The notes under the pieces: generated by a model
Database searches by the model: none
The model's input: only the letters and a program-made list of their open reading frames with translations
Told to the model about the DNA's origin: nothing
In this document: positions 1 to 10,255 of the stretch, piece after piece
Layout of the letters: every line of letters begins with the position of its first letter
How positions within the stretch are numbered: position 1 is the stretch's first letter
Made by a program: the position numbers and the translations under genes
From: an endosymbiont of Lamellibrachia barhami
GTDB taxonomy: Bacteria; Pseudomonadota; Gammaproteobacteria; Chromatiales; Chromatiaceae
Direction: 5' to 3'
Assembly: GCF_011947365.2 (NCBI RefSeq)
Contig: NZ_JAAVSH020000001.1
Coordinates: 2,720,219 to 2,755,646, forward strand
DNA length: 35,428 nucleotides

Positions 1-10
1 TTGCATCGGT

Positions 11-40
11 AGCCCTTCGCGTTCAGTTGCATGTACTGAC
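11..40 (+). other. Probable noisy sequencing-adapter remnant
   Basis: The stretch CTTCG at 15-19 followed by CGTTCAGTT at 20-28 resembles the Nanopore ligation adapter top strand (CTTCGTTCAGTTACGTATTG, recalled from memory) with two extra bases. It lies just outside the point where DnaE-like translation fades out. The match is imperfect; the exact match at the opposite end of the window is what makes it credible. Confidence 0.5.
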
Positions 41-41
41 C

Positions 42-530
42 TTCACCGCTGGCTTCACGATAGAGGCGGTGTGAAGTCAGTGAAGCAGGCCGGGGCGATC
101 ACCACCACCCACATGCTTGCCGGCGTTGCGCACTTACACCCTCCAGCTTTCTCGCCATCGTGATGAGTTCGGTGACCTCCTCGTCGGTCTCGTAGGCCTG
201 CTTGAGATCCCTCGCTCTCCTGCGGTGCAGCTTTTCCGGCCTCATGCCGATCTCGAGCACCCGGTCGGTGAAACCGTAAGGATGTCCCAGCACCCGCCCC
301 ACATCCCGCACCACTGCCTTCGCCGCCATGGAGCCGTAGGTGATGATCTGGGGAGACCGAATCGCGGCCGTAGGTGCGCGCCACGTGATCACCCGGTCAC
401 GCTTGTCCATGCAGAAGTCGAGCATCGAAGTCGGGCATGGGGAGACACGCTCAGGGTTGAGGCCGCTCAAACGGCAGTTCGTGCTCGATAGGATCAGATC
501 CGGTGATTTTCAGTGCATATACGACCAGGA
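42..530 (-). pseudogene. dnaE: Frameshift-damaged continuation of dnaE (window edge)
   Basis: Minus-strand translation continues the DNA polymerase III alpha subunit beyond the clean ORF, but jumps between frames. Recognisable pieces in order are ALKITGSDPIEHE, LNPERVS, DFCMDKRDRVI, YGRDSVS, QIITYGSMAAKAVVRDVGR, HPYGFTDRV, LKQAYETDEEVTELI and VVIAPA, followed by TDFTP. These are the conserved palm-domain blocks of DnaE in the correct order. The catalytic PDFDIDF block is broken by an indel at about 425. At least eight small indels in under 500 bases, right at the end of the window, point to sequence error rather than real decay. The C-terminal two thirds of the gene are absent. Confidence 0.85.
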
Positions 531-1633
531 ACCCGCACGGAGCCACGCCCAGGTCCCACCGGGATGTCATTGTCCTTGGCCCACTGGATAAAGTCGGCCA
601 CGATCAGAAAGTAGCCTGGGAACCCCATACTGTTGATGACGTCCAGCTCGATCTGCAACCGCTCATCGTAGACCTTGCGCTGATTGCTGAACTCTGCAGC
701 CGTCGCATCGAAGATCTGTTCAAGCCGCCACTCCAGTCCCTTTAGGGACTCTGCGGCAAAGTACTCATCGATGGTCATCCCTTCCGGAATGGGGAAATCG
801 GGCAGGTAGTTCTTGCCCAGGGTCAGCTCGATGTTACAGCGCCGGGCGATCTCAACCGAGTTTTCCAGCGCCTCCGGAATATCGGCAAAGAGGGTCTGCA
901 TCTCCTCTGGGCTGCGCAGATATTGCTGTTCGTTGTAGAGCCTGGGACGGCGGGGGTCATCCAGGGTTCGTCCATCGTGGATGCAGACCCGTACCTCATG
1001 GGCCTCGAAATCCTCCGGGGAGAGAAAGCGGACATCGTTGGTCGCCACCACCGGCACATCATACTTTTCCGCCAGTGCCACGCTGGCGTGCAGACAGGCC
1101 TCCTCCTCAAACCTGCCGGTTCGAGTCAGCTCCAGATAGTAGCGATCCCCGAACAGCCCCAGCCAGCAGGCCAACAGGCGCTGTGCCTCCGCCTCATTCC
1201 CAGCGAGCAGCGTCCGGCCCAAATCCCCCTCACGCCCGCCGGAGAGGGCAATCAGTCCACCCGCATTACCCTCCAGCCACTCCCGTTCCAGCATCGGGCG
1301 GCCAAGGTGTTGACCCTCCCGGTAACTACGGGAGACAAGGCGGGTGAGATTGTTATAGCCAACCTGATTCTGCACCAACAGGAGTAGCCGGAAGGGTGTA
1401 TTGGCATCTTCCGGGTTGCGGATCCAGACATCCACTCCGGCAATAGGTTTCACCCCGGCGCCGAGTGCCGCCTGATAAAAGCGCACCAGGGCAAACATGT
1501 TGCATTGGTCGGTGAGCGCCGCGGCAGGCATGCCCATCTCCACCAACCTGGCGACCAGCGGTTTTACCCGTACCAGGCCATCGACCAGGGAGTATTCGGA
1601 GTGAACGCGGAGATGGATGAAAGCGGGTTCCAT
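494..1633 (-). CDS. dnaE: DNA polymerase III subunit alpha, N-terminal part
   Basis: Catalytic subunit of the replicative polymerase; the full protein is normally about 1,160 residues, so only about a third is readable here. The start MEPAFIHLRVHSEYSLVDG carries the PHP-domain signature at residues 8-20, and the PHP domain runs to about residue 280. The palm domain begins near residue 340 (GYFLIVADFIQWAKDNDIPVG), and PGRGS is the conserved glycine loop. After PGRGS the reading frame is lost: the expected GAGSLVAYALKIT appears as VRVPGRICTENH, explained by one missing G and one missing C around 520-532. The apparent stop at 494 is therefore an artefact. The ATG at 1633 has only a weak ribosome-binding site but fits the family start. 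Confidence 0.93.
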   Translation of the reverse strand: MEPAFIHLRVHSEYSLVDGLVRVKPLVARLVEMGMPAAALTDQCNMFALVRFYQAALGAGVKPIAGVDVWIRNPEDANTPFRLLLLVQNQVGYNNLTRLVSRSYREGQHLGRPMLEREWLEGNAGGLIALSGGREGDLGRTLLAGNEAEAQRLLACWLGLFGDRYYLELTRTGRFEEEACLHASVALAEKYDVPVVATNDVRFLSPEDFEAHEVRVCIHDGRTLDDPRRPRLYNEQQYLRSPEEMQTLFADIPEALENSVEIARRCNIELTLGKNYLPDFPIPEGMTIDEYFAAESLKGLEWRLEQIFDATAAEFSNQRKVYDERLQIELDVINSMGFPGYFLIVADFIQWAKDNDIPVGPGRGSVRVPGRICTENHRI

Positions 1634-1795
1634 GAGGATGGAATTCTAGCAAAGGGAGGCGGATCGGGTTGGCCGATTTTTGTCCAGCGGTTAATCTCCA
1701 TCAGGAAACACTTAACTCACTGCCAAGAACACAAAAGCACGGTAACTTCTCAATACATCCAGACTTGCAGCTGAACATTCATATCAATCAAGAAA

Positions 1796-1885
1796 CGTAG
1801 GCCGGTTCAAGCGCAGCGGAACCGGCAATCCCAAAGGTTTTCCCGCCCCGAAATGCCCGATCCGCTGCGCTTGACCGGGCCTACG
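1796..1885. repeat. Dispersed palindromic repeat, family A copy 1
   Basis: Left arm 1796-1820 and right arm 1861-1885 are 25-base inverted repeats with two mismatches, built around CGTAGGCC and TCAAGCGCAGCGGA. The same element recurs at 6377-6450 and 30631-30720. It sits alone in the gap between dnaE and ilvC (1634-1919), where I see no gene. It looks like a REP/BIME-type or non-autonomous palindromic element. Confidence 0.85.
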
Positions 1886-1920
1886 ACTCCTCCATTATTT
1901 CATCCAAGAGAGCAGGCACA

Positions 1921-1957
1921 AAAAAGCCGCCTGCGTCTCCACAGGCGGCTTTTTTTC
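1921..1957 (-). terminator. Rho-independent terminator of the ilv operon
   Basis: GCCGCCTG (1927-1934) pairs with CAGGCGGC (1943-1950), flanked by A6 on one side and T7 on the other, so on the minus strand the stem is followed by a run of U. It lies 12 bases past the ilvC stop codon. Confidence 0.9.
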
Positions 1958-1969
1958 ACTGTTACCGGA

Positions 1970-3098
<1,129 letters not shown>

Positions 3099-3122
3099 TT
3101 CTGGTATTCTACGCTTTGGCTT

Positions 3123-3614
3123 TTAGATCCCAAGCCCCTTTGAACCACGGGCAATGCCCGATGGGCCGGTGCGCACCATCTCGACGATCAGATCGTCGTT
3201 CACCGCTTCGACAAAGGCATCAAGTTTACAGGACACGCCTGTCAACTCGACGATATAGCTGGTATCAGTGACATCGATGATCTTGCCGCGGAAGATCTCC
3301 ACCAGTCGCTTGATCTCTTCACGCTGGGTGCGCTCGGCGCGCAGCTTTATCATCATCATCTCCCGCTCGATGTGGACGCCTTCGGAGAGATCCGCCAGCT
3401 TCACCACATCGATCAGTTTGTTGAGCTGCTTGGTGATCTGCTCGATGATCTCCTCGCTGCCACTTGTCACCAGGGTAAGCCGGGAGAGGCTGGGGTCCTG
3501 GGTCGGCGCCACGGTAAGTGACTCGATATTGTAGCCACGGGCGGTAAACAGGCCGGATACCCGAGAGAGAGCGCCGGACTCGTTTTCCATCAGAATAGAA
3601 ATGATATGTCGCAT
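3123..3614 (-). CDS. ilvN: Acetolactate synthase small (regulatory) subunit
   Basis: Regulatory partner of IlvB that binds branched-chain amino acids and stimulates the large subunit. The length (163 residues) equals the IlvH-type small subunit. An ACT domain occupies residues 2-75 ([20 protein letters not shown], then the typical GYNIESLTVAPT); the C-terminal domain follows from about 80 (MMIKLRAERTQREEIKRLVEIFRG). The start overlaps the ilvB stop by one base (TGATG), which indicates translational coupling and one-to-one production with the large subunit. No defects seen. Confidence 0.97.
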   Translation of the reverse strand: MRHIISILMENESGALSRVSGLFTARGYNIESLTVAPTQDPSLSRLTLVTSGSEEIIEQITKQLNKLIDVVKLADLSEGVHIEREMMMIKLRAERTQREEIKRLVEIFRGKIIDVTDTSYIVELTGVSCKLDAFVEAVNDDLIVEMVRTGPSGIARGSKGLGI

Positions 3615-5332
3615 CAGACCAGCTCGCTCTCAGGTGACAGGTACATCTCGTGGTGGCCCTTGCCCGCCGCGATCATCGGGAAGACATTCTCTTCCGGATC
3701 GACCACCACATCCATAAACACCAGACGATCCTTCATGGCAAAGGCCTCCTTCACCGCCCCCTCCAGCTTTGCAGGATCCTCGATACGCATGCCGACGTGG
3801 CCATAGGACTCCGCCAGCTTGACGAAATCAGGCGTCACATCCATGGTCGATTGCGCATAGCGGCTGTCATAGAAGAACTCCTGCCACTGCCGCACCATGC
3901 CCATATAACCGTTGTTCAGCAGCAGTATCTTGATCGGCAGATTGTACTGCAGACAGGTTGCAAGCTCCTGAATACACATCTGAATGCTCGACTCGCCGGT
4001 GATCAGGGCGACCTCCGCTTTGGGGTGGGCGATCTGGATGCCCATCGCTGCAGGCAGACCAAAACCCATGGTGCCGAGACCGCCGGAGTTGACCCAGCGG
4101 CGGGGTTTGTCGAACACATAGAACTGGGCCGCAAACATCTGGTGTTGTCCCACATCCGAGGCAACGAAGGCATCGCCCCTGGTCACCTTGTACAGGGTCT
4201 CCACGGCAAATTGCGGTTTGATGCAGTCACTATTCTGATCGTATTTGAGGCAGTGCATACCGCGCCACTTTTCGATCTGTACCCACCATTTTGCCAGCAC
4301 ATCCTTATCCGGCTTCTTTTTATGCTCCTTTACAACCCTGAGCATGTCACGCAGTACCTGCTTGACCGGACCCACGATCGGCACATCCACCCGCACTGTC
4401 TTGGAGATGGAAGCCGGATCGATATCGACATGGATGATCTCTGCGTTGGGGCAGAACTGCTGAATATGGCCGGTAACACGGTCGTCGAATCTTGCCCCCA
4501 CAGCGATCAGCACATCGGTTTCGTGCATCGACATGTTGGCTTCGTAGGTGCCGTGCATGCCGAGCATGCCGAGGAAGTGGCGGTCACTGCCCGGATAGGC
4601 GCCGAGGCCCATCAGCGTGCTGGTGATTGGATAGTCGAGTTCATCCACCAGCTCGGTCAGCTCCTTGGAGGCATTCCCCAGCACGACGCCGCCCCCCGTA
4701 TAGAAGACCGGCTTCCTGGCGGAGAGCATCTTGTTGACCGCCTTCTTGACCTGCCCCAAATGTCCCTTGGCCTGCGGGTTGTAGGAGCGCATCGTGATCT
4801 TCTTAGGGTAGTCGTAAGGGATCTTGATGGCCGGATCCGTCACATCCTTTGGAATATCAACCACCACCGGACCGGGACGCCCGGTGGTGGCAATGTAGAA
4901 TGCCTTCTTCAGGGTCAAGGCGATATCCTTGACATCTTTGATAAGGAAGTTGTGTTTCACGCAGGGGCGGGTGATGCCGACAGTATCGACCTCCTGAAAG
5001 GCATCACTGCCGATCACTGGGGTCGGAACCTGCCCGGTCAACACCACCATTGGAATAGAGTCCATGTAGGCGGTGGCAATACCGGTTACAGCATTGGTCG
5101 CACCAGGGCCGGAGGTGACCAACACCACGCCAGGCTTGCCAGTGGAGCGGGCATAACCATCTGCGGCATGGGTGGCGCCCTGTTCGTGCCGTACCAGGAT
5201 ATGCTTGACTGCATCCTGCCGATAGATCGCATCGTAGATGTGCAGGACGGATCCACCCGGATAACCGAACAAATGTTCAACACCCTCATCCTTCAGGCAT
5301 TGAACGACGATCTCGGCACCACTCAATTCCAC
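3614..5332 (-). CDS. ilvB: Acetolactate synthase large (catalytic) subunit, biosynthetic type
   Basis: Thiamine-diphosphate enzyme that condenses pyruvate with pyruvate or 2-oxobutyrate, the first step of branched-chain amino acid synthesis. I place the start at the GTG at 5332 ([18 protein letters not shown]), preceded eight bases upstream by GGAGG, giving 572 residues like E. coli IlvI; the frame stays open to 5383. The Pyr domain has [15 protein letters not shown] and the catalytic Glu in [17 protein letters not shown]; the PP domain has [21 protein letters not shown] and [16 protein letters not shown]. The cofactor motif reads GES where GDG or GEG is commoner. A weak promoter candidate (TTGACC at 5415-5420, 17-base spacer, TAGTTT) lies upstream; no leader peptide was found. 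Confidence 0.96.
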   Translation of the reverse strand: MELSGAEIVVQCLKDEGVEHLFGYPGGSVLHIYDAIYRQDAVKHILVRHEQGATHAADGYARSTGKPGVVLVTSGPGATNAVTGIATAYMDSIPMVVLTGQVPTPVIGSDAFQEVDTVGITRPCVKHNFLIKDVKDIALTLKKAFYIATTGRPGPVVVDIPKDVTDPAIKIPYDYPKKITMRSYNPQAKGHLGQVKKAVNKMLSARKPVFYTGGGVVLGNASKELTELVDELDYPITSTLMGLGAYPGSDRHFLGMLGMHGTYEANMSMHETDVLIAVGARFDDRVTGHIQQFCPNAEIIHVDIDPASISKTVRVDVPIVGPVKQVLRDMLRVVKEHKKKPDKDVLAKWWVQIEKWRGMHCLKYDQNSDCIKPQFAVETLYKVTRGDAFVASDVGQHQMFAAQFYVFDKPRRWVNSGGLGTMGFGLPAAMGIQIAHPKAEVALITGESSIQMCIQELATCLQYNLPIKILLLNNGYMGMVRQWQEFFYDSRYAQSTMDVTPDFVKLAESYGHVGMRIEDPAKLEGAVKEAFAMKDRLVFMDVVVDPEENVFPMIAAGKGHHEMYLSPESELV

Positions 5333-5545
5333 TTCAGCAACCTCCAAATGCTGCCCCAAGTCACGGGCAGCGGACAATATCAAAACAGTACAAACTACTA
5401 ATAGTCACACGTGAGGTCAAGCAATAACCGGTATTCCACAATGCCCTCCAGGTTTTCTTTTCAAATTGAGCGACGTCACTTGCCATTCCACGCCCTTGCC
5501 CCATAATTAGAGTGGCTGGTTGATGGATGGATATAACGATAAAAA

Positions 5546-6007
5546 ATGAAGCTATATATACTTTTTTCAGGCTTTTTCCTGGCTGCAATCTCTCTCGCAG
5601 CAGGCGCTCAAACCTACAGATGGGTGGGCGAAGACGGCGTCACCGTATACTCACAGACGCCACCGCCTTCGGGTTCGGCAGAGGTGATAAAACATCGCCC
5701 GGCACCAAAGAGCAACCCGACCGATACCGAGGCGGCCAATAAAAGGCTGAACAAGGCGCGTCAGGACCTGGAAGATCGCCGGGAAGATCGCAAACTGGCC
5801 AAGCAGGCGCAGGATGAGCAGCAACGAGCCGCCGCCACTCGTCTGCAGAATTGTGAGGTTGGCCGCTCCAATCTGCGCACTCTGACTGCCCTCGGTAACC
5901 GCAAACTGCGCACCCAGGACGGAGAGTACCTGCGGCTGACTGAGGAAGAACGTCAAACCAGAATGGAGCAGGCCCGCAAGGATATCGAGGACAACTGTAA
6001 ACAATAG
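5546..6007 (+). CDS. DUF4124-type exported protein with coiled-coil tail
   Basis: A 153-residue exported protein of unknown function. Residues 1-21 form a signal peptide ending in LAAGAQ. Immediately after it, TYRWVGEDGVTVYSQTPPP is the hallmark of the DUF4124 domain, common in gammaproteobacterial envelope proteins. Residues 60-110 are charged and helix-forming (RLNKARQDLEDRREDRKLAK), likely a coiled coil. The C-terminus has LTEEERQTRMEQARKDIEDN, a pattern shared by DUF4124 relatives. There is no obvious Shine-Dalgarno sequence before the ATG. Twelve bases separate it from the next gene, so the two are probably co-transcribed. Confidence 0.85.
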   Translation: MKLYILFSGFFLAAISLAAGAQTYRWVGEDGVTVYSQTPPPSGSAEVIKHRPAPKSNPTDTEAANKRLNKARQDLEDRREDRKLAKQAQDEQQRAAATRLQNCEVGRSNLRTLTALGNRKLRTQDGEYLRLTEEERQTRMEQARKDIEDNCKQ

Positions 6008-6019
6008 CGGAGGCATTTT

Positions 6020-6364
6020 ATGCCCGTGTTAAAGATACAGACCAACGCCGAAATCCCGGAAGACATCGAGACCCGGCTGCTCCAAAAGGCCTCTGCACAG
6101 GTCGCGGAGATGCTCGGCAAACCAGAACGCTATGTCATGGTGTTCATCGAAACCATTCCCTATATGCTGTTTGCGGGCGATAGCGCTCCAATGGCCTACC
6201 TTGAACTGAAAAGCATCGGCCTGCCGGGAGACCGGACCGGCGAGTTCTCCGACCGGCTCTGCAACCTGATCTCGGAACAGCTACACATCCCGATGGATCG
6301 AATCTATATCGAATTCGCCATAGCGGAGCGCCACATGTGGGGTTGGAGCGGCGGGACTTTTTAG
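6020..6364 (+). CDS. Tautomerase/MIF family protein
   Basis: A 114-residue member of the macrophage-migration-inhibitory-factor branch of the tautomerase superfamily. Pro2, which becomes the N-terminal catalytic base after Met removal, is present (MPVLKIQTN). Family blocks seen are AEMLGKPERYVMVFIE, the hydrophobic core segment PMAYLELKSIGLPG, DRIYIEFAIAERHMWGW and the C-terminal GWSGGTF. Bacterial members show phenylpyruvate or dopachrome tautomerase activity in vitro, but physiological substrates are mostly unknown. It follows the DUF4124 gene closely and ends just before palindrome 6377-6450, which separates it from a convergent aminotransferase gene. Confidence 0.92.
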   Translation: MPVLKIQTNAEIPEDIETRLLQKASAQVAEMLGKPERYVMVFIETIPYMLFAGDSAPMAYLELKSIGLPGDRTGEFSDRLCNLISEQLHIPMDRIYIEFAIAERHMWGWSGGTF

Positions 6365-6376
6365 CTCACACTCTGG

Positions 6377-6450
6377 ACGTAGGCTGGATCAAGCGCAGCG
6401 GATCCGGCGAGCCTATTTTCCTGATCCGCTGCGCTTGATCAGGCCTACGT
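6377..6450. repeat. Dispersed palindromic repeat, family A copy 2
   Basis: Arms 6377-6404 and 6423-6450 are 28-base inverted repeats with two mismatches (ACGTAGGC, then ATCAAGCGCAGCGGATC). The right arm ends at the base before the stop codon of the aminotransferase gene. Lying between two convergent genes, it could act as a bidirectional transcription stop or a 3'-end stabiliser. Confidence 0.88.
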
Positions 6451-7314
6451 TTACTCGATCAATCCTGCCCGGATCTGCTGTTTGTAGGCCTGAAAAAGTG
6501 ACCAGACACGGCGCCACACAGGACCGGAAACCCCTTCACCAATCGGCCGCTCATTCAAGGAGATCACCGGCACGATCTCTTTCGTGGAACTGGTGATCCA
6601 GAGTTCATCCGCCGCAAACAGGCGGCTCTGCGCAATCGGCGCCTGGATCAATGGCAGGTTGTGCAACCCGGCAAGTTCCACCACGAGATCCCGGGTAATA
6701 CCCGGCAGCAGTTCAGGCCCATCGGGGGGCGTGGTAATCACGCCATCCTCCACCACAAAAAGATTGGAGGCGGTTCCCTCGTAAGCCACACCGTCCCGGA
6801 TGAGAATTGCCTCCGCCGCACCCTCGTCCACCGCCTGTTGACGCAACAGCACATTCGCAAGCAGGGTAGTCGCCTTGATGTTACAGCGTAGCCAACGGGT
6901 GTCCGGCAGTGTGATGGCGGAGACACCCTGCTCCACTTGCCCCGGTTCCTGCTGTGGCACCGGGTAGGCCATGGCAAAGATCGTCGGCGTTGGCACTACA
7001 GGAAAGCTGTGATCCCGTTTCGGCGCAACCCCACGGGTGATCTGAAGATAGACCGCCTGGTCGCCCATCTCCCCCGTTGGCAGCAGAGACTGGAGGATAT
7101 CTCGCCAATCGTCATGGGAGATCGACACCGCCAGACGGATACCCTGCAGGCTCTGGTCGAGCCGATCCAGATGCTGCTGCAGACGAAACAGCCGTCCACC
7201 GTAGGCAGGAATGACCTCATAGACACCGTCGCCAAAGAGAAACCCACGATCCAGCACAGAGACCTTGGCCTCCTCCAGGGGGAGAAACTCGCCATTGAGG
7301 TAAACTTGGGTCAT
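6451..7314 (-). CDS. dat: D-amino-acid transaminase (class IV aminotransferase)
   Basis: Fold-type IV, PLP-dependent aminotransferase of 287 residues, most like D-alanine transaminase, which interconverts D-alanine and D-glutamate with their oxo-acids; branched-chain aminotransferase is the main alternative. The N-terminus MTQVYLNGEFLPLEEAKVSV and DRGFLFGDGVYEVIPAYGGR fit the D-amino-acid clade. Further blocks are LQITRGVAPKRDH, CNIKATTLLANVLLRQQA (with the PLP lysine), GVAYEGTASNLFVV, LLPGITRDLV and ADELWITSSTKEIVPV. The frame is open to a TTG at 7329, but the ATG at 7314 gives the standard start. It is divergent from proS, with about 140 bases between them for both promoters. Confidence 0.9.
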   Translation of the reverse strand: MTQVYLNGEFLPLEEAKVSVLDRGFLFGDGVYEVIPAYGGRLFRLQQHLDRLDQSLQGIRLAVSISHDDWRDILQSLLPTGEMGDQAVYLQITRGVAPKRDHSFPVVPTPTIFAMAYPVPQQEPGQVEQGVSAITLPDTRWLRCNIKATTLLANVLLRQQAVDEGAAEAILIRDGVAYEGTASNLFVVEDGVITTPPDGPELLPGITRDLVVELAGLHNLPLIQAPIAQSRLFAADELWITSSTKEIVPVISLNERPIGEGVSGPVWRRVWSLFQAYKQQIRAGLIE

Positions 7315-7393
7315 GTCTGAGATTTCCAATACCGAGAGTAAATTTGAAAGTATGCCCCTGCCCTCCCTGCGTCAAGCCGTTCCTGCAGAGTGG

Positions 7394-7422
7394 ATGACCC
7401 ACCGCAAATTGCAGGCTAGAAT
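7394..7422 (+). promoter_or_regulatory. Candidate sigma70 promoter of proS
   Basis: ATGACC (7394-7399) and TAGAAT (7417-7422) are separated by 17 bases, matching the -35 and -10 consensus at four and five of six positions. The predicted start would be about 30 bases before the proS ATG. This is a by-eye call only. Confidence 0.3.
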
Positions 7423-7455
7423 GGTAAGTTTTCACCACAGGATCTTTATACCGCA

Positions 7456-9171
7456 ATGCGTACTTCAGACTTTCCGCTGCAAACCGTCAAGGAAACCCCC
7501 GCCGATGCGGAGACCGCCAGCCACAAGCTGATGCTGCGCGCCGGCATGATCCGTAAACTGGCCGCCGGTCTCTACACCTGGCTACCGCTGGGACTGCGAG
7601 TATTACGCAGGGTGGAACGCATCGTGCGGGATGAGATGGATCGCGCCGGGGCATTGGAGGTGCTGATGCCGACCGTGCAGCCCGCCGAACTCTGGCAGGA
7701 GTCGGGCCGTTGGGAGAAATATGGTCCGGAACTGCTGCGTTTCCGCGACCGCCACAACCGGGAGTTCTGCTTCGGCCCCACCCACGAGGAGATCATCACC
7801 GATCTGGCGCGTAACGAGTTGCAAAGCTACAAGCAACTGCCGATCAACTTCTATCAGATCCAGACCAAATTTCGCGACGAGATCCGCCCCCGTTTCGGCA
7901 TCATGCGCGCCCGTGAATTTCTCATGAAGGACGCCTACTCCTTCCATCAGAATCAGGAATCCCTACAGGGGACTTATGAACAGATGTATGAGACCTACAC
8001 GCGCATCTTCAGCCGTTGCGGTCTCGACTTCCGCCCGGTGGCTGCGGATACCGGCAGCATCGGCGGCAGCGCCTCCCACGAATTCCATGTGCTGGCTGAA
8101 TCGGGTGAGGACGCCATCGCCTTCTCCACCGAGAGTGATTATGCCGCCAACATCGAACTGGCGGAAGCGGTGGTGCCCGCAGGCGACCGCCCCGCCCCTG
8201 GCCGCGAGATGGAGCTGGTGGACACCCCGAACGCAAAGACCATTCAGGAGCTGGTGGAACAGTTCAACCAACCGATCGAACAGACGGTCAAGACCCTGAT
8301 CGTGATGGCGGACGAAGAGAGTGATGCCGATCTCATCGCTCTGCTGGTGCGCGGTGATCATGAACTGAACGAGATCAAGGCGGAGAAGCTGCCTCAGGTG
8401 GCGATACCTCTTACCTTTGCCGACGAAGAGCAGATCCGTGCTGTAGTCGGCGCAGGCAACGGCTCACTGGGACCGGTCAATCTGGACATCCCGCTCTTCG
8501 TCGATCGCGCCGTGGCGAAGATGGCCGATTTCAGCGCCGGCGCCAACCAGGACGGCAAACACCACTTCGGCATCAACTGGGGACGGGATCTGCCGGAACC
8601 GGAGAACATCGCCGATCTGCGCAACGTCGTGGAAGGTGATCCCAGTCCCGATGGTAACGGCACGCTTACCATTGCACGGGGCATCGAGGTGGGTCACATC
8701 TTCCAGCTTGGAAGGAAATACAGTGAAGCGATGAACGCCAAGGTACTGGACGAGAATGGCAAATCCGTCACCATGACCATGGGCTGCTACGGCATCGGCG
8801 TCTCCCGGGTGGTGGCCGCCGCCATCGAGCAGTACCACGACGACAAGGGCATCTGCTGGCCTGCGGGACTCGCGCCTTTTCAGGTCGCCATCTGCCCGAT
8901 GAAGATGAACAAATCCCATCGGGTACGGGAAGTTGTCGAACAGCTGCACGAAGCCTTCGAAACCGCAGGTATCGAGGTACTGCTGGATGACCGGAATGTC
9001 CGTCCCGGCTTTATGTTTGCCGACATGGAGCTGATCGGCATCCCCCATCGCATCGTGGTCGGGGAGCGCTCTCTGGATGAGGGCAATGTGGAGTACCGTG
9101 CCCGCACCGCATCGGAGAACAGCTTCATCCCACTGGATGAGATCGTCGACCATATCAAAGGGCAGTTGTAG
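7456..9171 (+). CDS. proS: Prolyl-tRNA synthetase, bacterial type with editing domain
   Basis: Charges tRNA-Pro with proline and edits mischarged Ala-tRNA-Pro. At 571 residues it is the full-length bacterial form. Class II motifs are visible: motif 1 around [24 protein letters not shown] (residues 43-66), motif 2 around [23 protein letters not shown] and motif 3 around [17 protein letters not shown]. Between motifs 2 and 3 lies the INS editing insertion (about residues 225-400), including the loop after [20 protein letters not shown] and [15 protein letters not shown]. The C-terminal anticodon-binding domain contains [29 protein letters not shown] single-gene unit followed by palindrome 9190-9258. 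Confidence 0.97.
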   Translation: MRTSDFPLQTVKETPADAETASHKLMLRAGMIRKLAAGLYTWLPLGLRVLRRVERIVRDEMDRAGALEVLMPTVQPAELWQESGRWEKYGPELLRFRDRHNREFCFGPTHEEIITDLARNELQSYKQLPINFYQIQTKFRDEIRPRFGIMRAREFLMKDAYSFHQNQESLQGTYEQMYETYTRIFSRCGLDFRPVAADTGSIGGSASHEFHVLAESGEDAIAFSTESDYAANIELAEAVVPAGDRPAPGREMELVDTPNAKTIQELVEQFNQPIEQTVKTLIVMADEESDADLIALLVRGDHELNEIKAEKLPQVAIPLTFADEEQIRAVVGAGNGSLGPVNLDIPLFVDRAVAKMADFSAGANQDGKHHFGINWGRDLPEPENIADLRNVVEGDPSPDGNGTLTIARGIEVGHIFQLGRKYSEAMNAKVLDENGKSVTMTMGCYGIGVSRVVAAAIEQYHDDKGICWPAGLAPFQVAICPMKMNKSHRVREVVEQLHEAFETAGIEVLLDDRNVRPGFMFADMELIGIPHRIVVGERSLDEGNVEYRARTASENSFIPLDEIVDHIKGQL

Positions 9172-9189
9172 GAACCGCTCGCACAGTGA

Positions 9190-9258
9190 GGGGTCGGAGT
9201 CAAACCCTGCGGGATAAATCATAAGAACGGCATGGGCGGAGGGTTTGACTCCGACCCC
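9190..9258. repeat. Dispersed palindromic repeat, family B copy 2
   Basis: A perfect 19-base inverted repeat, GGGGTCGGAGTCAAACCCT at 9190-9208 and its complement at 9240-9258. It shares the outer 15 bases with 3025-3098, but the inner arm bases differ, with both arms changed together. Confidence 0.88.
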
Positions 9259-9280
9259 GCATGGTATAAGAGCGGCACCG

Positions 9281-9326
9281 AATAAAACAAAACCCACCAC
9301 CGGGTACGCATCCGATGGTGGGTTCT
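9281..9326. terminator. Bidirectional terminator between proS and the PAS gene
   Basis: AACCCACCA (9291-9299) pairs perfectly with TGGTGGGTT (9316-9324). On the minus strand the stem runs into a T-rich tail (TTTTGTTTTATT), so it is a good terminator for the convergent PAS-domain gene and a weaker one for proS. Confidence 0.75.
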
Positions 9327-9381
9327 GCACCTGCCAACCAGCCAGGTTTTTCCTGCTAGATTACAGAATATCGTAAGAAGT

Positions 9382-10161
9382 CTACTTCTCCTTTGTCAGC
9401 GCCTTCACCAGCAGCATCAACTCACCCGCCGTATGGCGGATGGTCCGCACCCCTTCCTGCATGTCATTACATTCAGCCCCGGCGCGCATCGCCGCCGCAG
9501 CATTCGCCACATCGAGAATACGCCCCAGGGGTATACGGATCTCCTGCAGCAGCAACTCCACAGCATCCTGTTCCGCAAGGCTGGCCAACGACAGGTCTTC
9601 TTTCGACACCCGGAGTTCATTGCTGAGATCCTTCACCAGGTGCTCCAGATTATCCCTGTAGGCACCCACTTCCTGTAATCCGTGCTTCTGCCGGGTAATA
9701 TCCTGAAAGATGCAGAGCGCAGAGTGATAGTCGTGCTCCACCGGAGAGTTTCCTCTACCCGACAGAGAGACAGTCACTGTCAACTTCCGCTTTTCACCCG
9801 CTGCGTTGCTGACTTCAATCGGGTGTTGAAACAGGTCGGCTTTGGAGGCGCAGACATCCGCCAGATAACGGGGCACATCCTCACCGAATTCAGGGGGACA
9901 GGGGATCCATCCATCCAGGGAGCGGTTGAGTACATCGACCTCTTCACAGCCAAAGAGCCTCTCCGCACCGCGACTGAACAGCTGCACCAAACCGTCGGCA
10001 TCGAACATCACGATGGCATCCATCGACTCCCGCAGCATCTCCTGCAGGCGCACCTGTTCCTGCAAGACCTCAAAACCGGTCTGCCTGACATGGCGCCTCA
10101 CCCTGTGCAGACGGGTCACCTCTTCGATCAGGTCGTTTCTGCTCTTCGCTACATCATCCAT
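9382..10161 (-). CDS. PAS-domain protein with degenerate histidine-kinase dimerisation domain
   Basis: A 259-residue soluble protein without membrane segments. Residues 10-45 are probably helical. A PAS domain spans about 45-165: LRESMDAIVMFDADGLVQLFSRGAERLFG, then SALCIFQDITRQK at its end. The last ~90 residues resemble the HisKA dimerisation helices, but the H-box position reads LLLQEIRIPLGRIL where active kinases have SHEIRTPLN, so the phospho-accepting His is replaced by Gln. No HATPase domain follows. It probably senses or docks rather than phosphorylates; ligand and partner are unknown. RBS is AGGA ten bases upstream. It is preceded by TGTGA/TCACA-type palindromes. Confidence 0.85.
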   Translation of the reverse strand: MDDVAKSRNDLIEEVTRLHRVRRHVRQTGFEVLQEQVRLQEMLRESMDAIVMFDADGLVQLFSRGAERLFGCEEVDVLNRSLDGWIPCPPEFGEDVPRYLADVCASKADLFQHPIEVSNAAGEKRKLTVTVSLSGRGNSPVEHDYHSALCIFQDITRQKHGLQEVGAYRDNLEHLVKDLSNELRVSKEDLSLASLAEQDAVELLLQEIRIPLGRILDVANAAAAMRAGAECNDMQEGVRTIRHTAGELMLLVKALTKEK

Positions 10162-10255
10162 AGGCTCGCTTCCTCACGAATCAAACTGAGTACCAGCGTG
10201 TGCATGCTGGTCGCTTGATCAATGGGTCGGCGTGGCGGTTGGGATATTAAGGAAG

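Noticed and set aside
3969-4020. ThDP motif GES instead of GDG in the acetolactate synthase as a sign of inactivity
   Set aside because: This position varies (GDG, GEG, GEA) among proteobacterial enzymes as I recall them, and all other catalytic blocks are intact.
3650-5401. 583-codon plus-strand open frame opposite ilvB
   Set aside because: His/Arg-rich shadow translation with no domain; the minus strand encodes an unmistakable acetolactate synthase.
5384-5545. Leader-peptide attenuator upstream of ilvB
   Set aside because: I found no short ORF rich in Ile, Val or Leu codons and no competing hairpins.
8464-9330. 288-codon minus-strand frame opposite proS
   Set aside because: It overlaps the conserved catalytic and anticodon domains of ProRS, and its translation resembles no protein.
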